This document shows, piece by piece, positions 56,802 to 64,000 of a stretch of DNA of 64,000 bases. The DNA lies in contig OY282353.1 of assembly GCA_958295465.1 (NCBI GenBank), forward strand, positions 1,364,001-1,428,000. The letters are read 5' to 3'. A program made the position numbers and the translations under genes. The notes under the pieces were generated by a model. The model was not told the DNA's origin, made no database searches, and saw nothing but the letters and a program-made list of their open reading frames with translations. Positions within the stretch are counted from its first letter, which is position 1. Each line of letters opens with the position of its first letter. Source of the stretch: an uncultured Gammaproteobacteria bacterium (GTDB taxonomy: Bacteria > Pseudomonadota > Gammaproteobacteria > HK1).

Positions 56802-57010
56802 TGAGAAACCACTGTACAACCATGTGGATAGATCTGAATTCACGCGGACAATTGAAATGGACCACCGGTTGTCCACAAGCGGATCACATGGATCACAGTT
56901 GTTCCAGACATGGTTGCTGGTGATATATTTCGTTGATCAACAACGTTATTTTCTGATAGTCCACAGTCCGCCGACAAGCTAGATCCAATAGATCAACTAA
57001 GGAATGATCG
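56802..57010. other. oriC: Probable replication origin (oriC)
   Basis: 209 bp between dnaA and dnaN, clearly AT-rich. DnaA-box-like sites (consensus TTATCCACA): TGTGGATAG at 56823-56831 (reverse, 8/9), TTGTCCACA at 56869-56877 (8/9) and TAGTCCACA at 56957-56965 (7/9). Next to the last is an AT-rich block (about 56920-56957, GATATATTTCGTTGATCAAC) that may unwind. Small for an origin; other boxes may lie upstream of dnaA. Confidence 0.7.
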
Positions 57011-58123
57011 ATGAAATTCAATATCGACCGAGAAATCATGCTCAAGCCGTTGCTGCTCGTCCGCGGGGTGGTCGAGCAACGCCAGACGCTTCCCGTCCTG
57101 TCGAACATACTTGTTTCGGCACAGGACGGCGCACTGGCGTTCACGGCCAGCGACTCGGAGGTCGAGCTCCAGGCGCGTGTGACGGTTGAAAACTGGAATG
57201 CCGGCGAGATCACGGTTCCGGCCCGAAAGCTGATCGATATCTGCCAGGCATTGCCAAGTCACGCGAAGGTTGAATTCGAACGCGACGGTGAGAGCAACAG
57301 GGCCCATGTCCGCTCCGGCCGTAGCCGGTTCACCTTGACCACCATCCCCGCGGACGACTTCCCCACGACAGACGACATAGCGGATGAATCCGAGTTCGTG
57401 ATTGCGCAGAGTGAATTGAAACGCCTGATCGACTTGACCCAGTTCGCGATGGCGCGCCAAGATGTTCGTTACTACCTTAACGGCTTGTTGCTCGAAGTCA
57501 CCCCGCAGCAGGTCAGGGCGGTGGCAACGGATGGCCACAGGCTCGCGGTTGCTCGCCTTGACGCCGTGACGGGAGTGGAGGAACCAAAGTCGATCATCGT
57601 CCCACGGAAAGGAGTGCTTGAGCTCGCGCGGTTGCTGACCACGGAGGATGTCGAACTCAAGATTCGCGTAGGCACCAATGCAGTCCAGATGACGATAGGG
57701 GACGTTCGATTGTCGAGCAAGCTGATCGACGGTAAATTTCCGGATTACAGCAGGGTCATCCCGGACGCGGGACAGTGCGACAAGCAGCTATCGATGGACC
57801 GGGAGTCGCTTCGTCAGTGTCTGGTTCGGACGTCCGTGTTGTCGAGCGACAAGCATCGAACGGTTCGATTGACGCTTGGCTCCGATATGTTGAAGGTTGC
57901 GGCCAACAATCCCGAGCAGGAAACAGCGGAAGACGAGCTCGATATCGAATATACGGGCGAGAGTCTGGATATTGGTTTCAACGTTTCGTATCTCATCGAT
58001 GCGCTGGCGACGATACCCTCTGAAAAGGTTGACATCTTTCTCACGGACTCGTCGAGCAGTTGCCTGATACAGCCACATGGCCGATCGAACTGCCAGTTCG
58101 TAGTGATGCCGATGCGACTGTAG
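57011..58123 (+). CDS. dnaN: DNA polymerase III beta clamp
   Basis: 370 residues, the three repeated domains of the sliding clamp: MKFNIDREIMLKPLLLVRGV, AQSELKRLIDLTQFAMARQD with RYYLNGLLLEV, and MDRESLRQCLVRTSVLSSDK. C-terminus QFVVMPMRL matches the conserved MPMRL end. ATG at 57011 with AAGGA upstream. Directly follows oriC. Confidence 0.97.
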   Translation: MKFNIDREIMLKPLLLVRGVVEQRQTLPVLSNILVSAQDGALAFTASDSEVELQARVTVENWNAGEITVPARKLIDICQALPSHAKVEFERDGESNRAHVRSGRSRFTLTTIPADDFPTTDDIADESEFVIAQSELKRLIDLTQFAMARQDVRYYLNGLLLEVTPQQVRAVATDGHRLAVARLDAVTGVEEPKSIIVPRKGVLELARLLTTEDVELKIRVGTNAVQMTIGDVRLSSKLIDGKFPDYSRVIPDAGQCDKQLSMDRESLRQCLVRTSVLSSDKHRTVRLTLGSDMLKVAANNPEQETAEDELDIEYTGESLDIGFNVSYLIDALATIPSEKVDIFLTDSSSSCLIQPHGRSNCQFVVMPMRL

Positions 58124-58179
58124 GAGGGTACGGGACGCACAAGCGGCCGAACGCATATTGGCCGCCGATACTCTCCTTC

Positions 58180-59256
58180 ATGCATGTTGCTGCAATCGAA
58201 ATTCGATCTCTCCGAATCCTCGACGGTATCGATATCGAGTTCTCGCCGGGAGTCAATCTCCTGCTCGGCTCGAACGGCAGCGGAAAGTCGAGCCTTCTTG
58301 AAGCGGTTCATATCCTGGGGTCGGGACGCTCGTTTCGGTCGCATCGTCTCCGTGACGTCGTCACCCATGGGGAATCGAGCCTGCATATCCTTGGGCGAAC
58401 AGTCGGCAAGGACGGGACCACGGAGACGATCGGGATCGCGCATTCTCCGGATGGATTGCGAATTCGTCGCGGTGGTGTCGATGTCAAGGCGTCATCGGAA
58501 CTCGCGGCCCTTCTGCCGACGGTGACCGTCACCCCTGACACGTATCGATTGGTCACCGATGGCGCGGATCTGCGGCGCCGGATCGTCGATCGGTTGCTGT
58601 TTCACGTGGAACCAACATACCTCGACCACCATCAACGGTATCGGCGTGCTCTGCGCCAGCGCAATGCGGCGATTCGCGGTGGCCTTGGCGACGAGGAGCT
58701 TGGTGGATGGGATGTCGAGCTCGCGGTTGCCGGGGAGCAACTGACGGTGCAGCGGGTCCGATATCTTGAACGTGCATTACCGGCGATGAAGGACATCGTC
58801 GCCAAGCTGGTCGGCATGCCGATCGATATCCGGTTCTACCGGGGATGGGATTCGGCGATTTCTCTCGCCCAAGCGTGTGAACACTCACTGACTAGTGATC
58901 GACTGCGAGGCTACACACAAGCGGGACCACACCGGGCAGATCTACGATTCACCATCGACGATCGTCCCCTGCAGCATGCCCTGTCGCGTGGTGAGACGAA
59001 AATGTTCGTGACCGCCCTCTCGGTGGCACAGGTACGGGATCTTGCCTCGATACTTGGATATCCGCCGGTGGTGCTCGTCGATGACTTGGCATCGGAGTTC
59101 GATCCGGACAGCAGGGCCCGATGTCTTGCAGAGTTGCAGGCCACCGGCGCCCAGCTTTTCCTGACCGCGGTCCCCGGGCATGGGCTGGACGGGGGCGATA
59201 TCGTGCCTGGACGTCTGTTCCACGTGGAACGGGGACGCATCGTCGAAGTGGTATAG
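58180..59256 (+). CDS. recF: Recombination mediator RecF
   Basis: 358 residues. Walker A LLGSNGSGKSSLLEAVHILG, signature LSRGETKMFVTALSVAQ and Walker B VVLVDDLASEFDPDSRARC. It loads RecA on gapped DNA with RecO and RecR. 56 bp behind dnaN; its stop is followed within one codon by the gyrB leader, so dnaN-recF-gyrB are likely one operon. Confidence 0.95.
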   Translation: MHVAAIEIRSLRILDGIDIEFSPGVNLLLGSNGSGKSSLLEAVHILGSGRSFRSHRLRDVVTHGESSLHILGRTVGKDGTTETIGIAHSPDGLRIRRGGVDVKASSELAALLPTVTVTPDTYRLVTDGADLRRRIVDRLLFHVEPTYLDHHQRYRRALRQRNAAIRGGLGDEELGGWDVELAVAGEQLTVQRVRYLERALPAMKDIVAKLVGMPIDIRFYRGWDSAISLAQACEHSLTSDRLRGYTQAGPHRADLRFTIDDRPLQHALSRGETKMFVTALSVAQVRDLASILGYPPVVLVDDLASEFDPDSRARCLAELQATGAQLFLTAVPGHGLDGGDIVPGRLFHVERGRIVEVV

Positions 59257-61701
<2,445 letters not shown>

Positions 61702-61725
61702 ATCACATAGTTCACTGAATGACAT

Positions 61726-62424
61726 TCAAGGTGTCCTGGCGATCGCCCAGACGTCAACCCGGCAGGCGCCGGCGGTCTTCAGACATCGAGCGAGGGCGTT
61801 CACCGTCGCTCCGGTCGTGACCACGTCGTCGACGATCACGACATGACCGGCTACGGCGGCACGCGCCTCGAAGGCGCGGGCGACGTTCGCACGCCGTGCA
61901 GCAACGTCGGGGAGCGACGATTGGGGGAGGTCGGAGCGACGCCGGCGACGTACCGCCCACGTCAGCCGGACCCCGCTGCTCCTGCTGAGGGCGCGCGCGA
62001 TCTCCAGTGCCTGATTGAACCCGCGTTCGCGCAGGCGCGCCGGTGCGATGGGAACCGGTGCGAGCCAATCGGCAGTCGCCACCTCGGCGACAGCGCGGAA
62101 CAGCATCCCGGCGAGCGCGGGGACGACGCGCAGATCCCGTTCGAATTTCATTCGTCCGATCAGATAGTCGACCGGCGGCGCGTATGCGAGCGCACAGACG
62201 GTGCGGTCAACGGGTGGACGCCGTATCGCGCAGGCGCGGCACAACCGGGTGTGGGGCACTGCGCTCGCTCCGCATGCGACGCACGGCTCAGGGAGGGTCG
62301 GCAGCTCGCCGGCACAGGCGCTGCAGAGATTTGGAATGGGCCCGGCCGGCTCGTCGCAGAGCAGGCAGATGCCGCTGGGGATGAATCGCATCGGACGCCC
62401 CCGGACGGTGTTGCGGAGCAGCAT
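61726..62424 (-). CDS. comF: ComF-family phosphoribosyltransferase-like protein
   Basis: 232 residues. Four-Cys zinc knuckle CLLCDEPAGPIPNLCSACAG and CVACGASAVPHTRLCRACAI, then RERGFNQALEIARALSR and the PRPP-loop HVVIVDDVVTTGATVNALAR. ComF proteins act in DNA uptake in Gram-positives; in gammaproteobacteria the neighbour is usually bioC or bioB, as here (divergent). Start chosen at ATG 62424. Confidence 0.88.
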   Translation of the reverse strand: MLLRNTVRGRPMRFIPSGICLLCDEPAGPIPNLCSACAGELPTLPEPCVACGASAVPHTRLCRACAIRRPPVDRTVCALAYAPPVDYLIGRMKFERDLRVVPALAGMLFRAVAEVATADWLAPVPIAPARLRERGFNQALEIARALSRSSGVRLTWAVRRRRRSDLPQSSLPDVAARRANVARAFEARAAVAGHVVIVDDVVTTGATVNALARCLKTAGACRVDVWAIARTP

Positions 62425-62518
62425 GATGCGGCGAATCCATCCGGAGGGTAGTGAGCATTCGTCTCGGGAGATGTCGGCCAACCGCTCTCGACGCAGGGGG
62501 CTTGCGAACCGGGGCTCG

Positions 62519-63433
62519 ATGATCATGGCGGAGGGGCCATCCACGCAGCGACCGGTACCGATACCGCCGAGGTTCGATCGAATCGCGGTGCGGCGCATGT
62601 TCGCCCGCGCTGGCGACGGGGACCCCGAGTTCGCGCGGGTCATGCGGGCCGCGCGTGATGCGTTGCTCGATCGTCTCGATGACGTTCGTATCGCGCCGAG
62701 GCGGATCCTCGATCTCGGGGCCGGTACCGGCGCCACGTCGCGCGGCCTCGCGCGCCGTTTTCGCGGAGCCGACGTGGTGTCCGTCGACCCTGTCGCCAGC
62801 CTGCTTCACCGCGCCGGATCGCGTGCGCCGCGCTGGTTCTCCAGGCATCGGCACGTCGCAGCCGAAGCCGAGCGGCTGCCGTTGTCGTCCCGCTGCATGG
62901 ACCTCGTTCTGTCGAGTCTGGCGATGCCGTGGTTCGACCCTGTCGACCTGGCACTGGCGGAGTGCCTGCGCATTTTGCGTCCGGGCGGGCTGCTGCTGCT
63001 CAGCACCCTCGGGCCCGGTACGTTGAAAGAGCTTGCCTTCGCGTGGTCGGGCGGATGCGAGCCGCACCGGATGCATCCATTCGCCGACATGCACGAGCTC
63101 GGCGACGCTCTGGTGCACACCGGTTTTGCCGATGTGGTCATGGACGTGCAACGGGTTCGGCTCCAGGCGCCCGACTTCTGGCGACTGTGCCGGGTCCTGA
63201 GCCGGAGCGGGGGCTCCGGTGCGCTCGTGGCGCGCCGGCGCGGGTTGTCGGCCGTCGAGACCTTCCGGGTAGCGGCAGCGCGGTACGACTCTCTTCGCGG
63301 CCCCGACGGCACCCTGCCCGTGAGTGTGGAGCTGGTGTTCGGTCATGCGTGGGCGCCCGAGCCGGTGCGGCCGAGGCCGGCCAGCGCGTTTTCCCGGATG
63401 GACTGGTCCCCGGGATCCGGATCTCGCTCATGA
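62519..63433 (+). CDS. bioC: Malonyl-ACP O-methyltransferase (biotin synthesis)
   Basis: 304 residues. N-terminal IPPRFDRIAVRRMFARAGDG resembles the BioC start (family form RRAFxRAA), the SAM loop is ILDLGAGTGATSRGLARRF, followed by LVLSSLAMPWFDPVDLALAE and GGLLLLSTLGPGTLKELA. BioC methylates malonyl-ACP to prime pimelate for biotin. Start ATG 62519 or 62525. No other biotin gene is in the window. It is divergent from comF. Confidence 0.8.
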   Translation: MIMAEGPSTQRPVPIPPRFDRIAVRRMFARAGDGDPEFARVMRAARDALLDRLDDVRIAPRRILDLGAGTGATSRGLARRFRGADVVSVDPVASLLHRAGSRAPRWFSRHRHVAAEAERLPLSSRCMDLVLSSLAMPWFDPVDLALAECLRILRPGGLLLLSTLGPGTLKELAFAWSGGCEPHRMHPFADMHELGDALVHTGFADVVMDVQRVRLQAPDFWRLCRVLSRSGGSGALVARRRGLSAVETFRVAAARYDSLRGPDGTLPVSVELVFGHAWAPEPVRPRPASAFSRMDWSPGSGSRS

Positions 63434-63475
63434 TCGAAGCACGCGAAAACCATCATGTTTCAATAGGTTCTCGTG

Positions 63476-63505
63476 TTGCGAGGGCGAACGAGCCTGCTGT
63501 AGCAT
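63476..63505 (+). promoter_or_regulatory. Candidate promoter for the DUF2244 gene
   Basis: TTGCGA (63476-63481), 18 nt, TAGCAT (63500-63505): four matches in each box. 42 nt ahead of the ATG. Weak but well placed. Confidence 0.3.
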
Positions 63506-63547
63506 TGGCCGCCCTTTTCGGGGGAGCGGCGGTCACCCGGGGCATGC

Positions 63548-64000
63548 ATGTTCGCCACCAGGATCGAAGACGGCTCCATACGGCGCATCATCATTCGGCC
63601 GAACCGTTCGCTGACGTGGGAGCAGACGAAGATCGTCTACTTCTGCATCGCGTCCTATAGCTTGGCAATTGCCGGGGTGTTCGCGGTCATGGGGTTCTGG
63701 CCCGTGCTCCCGTTCGCCGGAGGGGAGATCGCGGCGCTCGGCATCGCGTTCTACGTCAATGCCCTGGCGGGAACGTCGGTTCAGGTCGTGACGGTGGGCG
63801 GAGACGTGGTCAAGGTCGAGAAGGAGAGACCCGGACCACGATGCGAGTGGCTGTTTCAGAGGGCGTGGGCCCGGGTCGACATCGATGGGCCTGCCGGTCA
63901 CGGTTCGAGCCGTCTGGTGGTCCGATCACACGGCAAACAGGTGGTGCTCGGCGAATTTCTCACCGAAACAGAGCGCAGGCGGCTGGCTGCGACACTGGCT
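63548..64000 (+). CDS. DUF2244 membrane protein (3' truncated by window)
   Basis: At least 151 residues, cut by the window end. IIIRPNRSLTWEQTKIVYFC, then two membrane segments (FCIASYSLAIAGVFAVMGFW and EIAALGIAFYVNALAG), and a soluble domain with VEKERPGPRCEWLFQRAWAR. DUF2244 genes usually lie beside cytochrome c oxidase genes, which would be just outside. Function unknown. Confidence 0.8.
   Translation, partial: MFATRIEDGSIRRIIIRPNRSLTWEQTKIVYFCIASYSLAIAGVFAVMGFWPVLPFAGGEIAALGIAFYVNALAGTSVQVVTVGGDVVKVEKERPGPRCEWLFQRAWARVDIDGPAGHGSSRLVVRSHGKQVVLGEFLTETERRRLAATLA

Noticed and set aside
61716..61728. Short palindrome TGAATGACATTCA between gyrB and comF
   Set aside because: Perfect but short and AT-rich, with no T-run; not enough for a terminator call.

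Overview
The window looks like the chromosome of a high-GC gammaproteobacterium, possibly marine or host-associated. The clearest evidence is the replication-origin block at the right end, in the gammaproteobacterial order mnmE-yidC-rnpA-rpmH / dnaA-dnaN-recF-gyrB, with a cluster of DnaA-box-like sites between dnaA and dnaN. glnE, ftsYEX, rsmD-coaD-yfhL, msbA and an LpxL-type acyltransferase also fit a Gram-negative proteobacterium. A DMSP-lyase-like cupin and several acyl-CoA and sugar-acid enzymes are compatible with marine life, but that part is inference.

Positions 1-7100 hold the most unusual locus. It begins with the 3' end of an NHLM-type peptide-exporting ABC transporter. Facing it are seven genes for ribosomally made peptides with a nitrile-hydratase-like (NHLP) leader ending in Ala-Gly-Gly. 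Their leaders are nearly identical, while the short sequences after GG differ in length (9 to 24 residues) and composition; five of the seven end in Trp, four of them in Asp-Trp. Five precursors sit in tandem, about 0.5-0.6 kb apart, separated by decayed 5' stubs of a 370-residue gene of unknown function. The only intact copy of that gene (5306-6418) lies directly behind precursor 6. A BrnT-type toxin/HTH antitoxin pair is embedded in the locus and a dead group II intron reverse transcriptase lies upstream of it.

7850-15100 is a set of metabolic genes: pdxJ, a DUF3179 protein, an aldehyde dehydrogenase, a hotdog thioesterase, a D-cysteine-desulfhydrase-like PLP enzyme and an enolase-superfamily enzyme. 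15390-19930 carries ftsX, ftsE and ftsY, then rsmD, coaD and a YfhL-type ferredoxin whose 3' end is duplicated. 20250-32400 is accessory: the DMSP-lyase-like cupin, a ureD fragment split by an IS5-family element, sugar and acyl-CoA enzymes, a two-gene AAA ATPase/DUF4276 module that may be anti-phage, a 113-bp tandem repeat and an orphan DNA methyltransferase.

32470-42420 carries a CoA-transferase, a two-part metallophosphoesterase, glnE followed by a small insert bounded by a 26-bp direct repeat, a zinc-finger protein and msbA. 42500-51430 is a surface-glycan region in which Gmd and Fcl make GDP-L-fucose, a GT10 fucosyltransferase can use it, and a GT4 enzyme, an O-antigen-ligase-like membrane protein, a GT9 enzyme, a DUF6165 protein and a lipid A acyltransferase work on the same envelope. 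The window ends beyond the origin with comF-like, bioC and the start of a DUF2244 gene. No tRNA, rRNA or CRISPR array was recognised.
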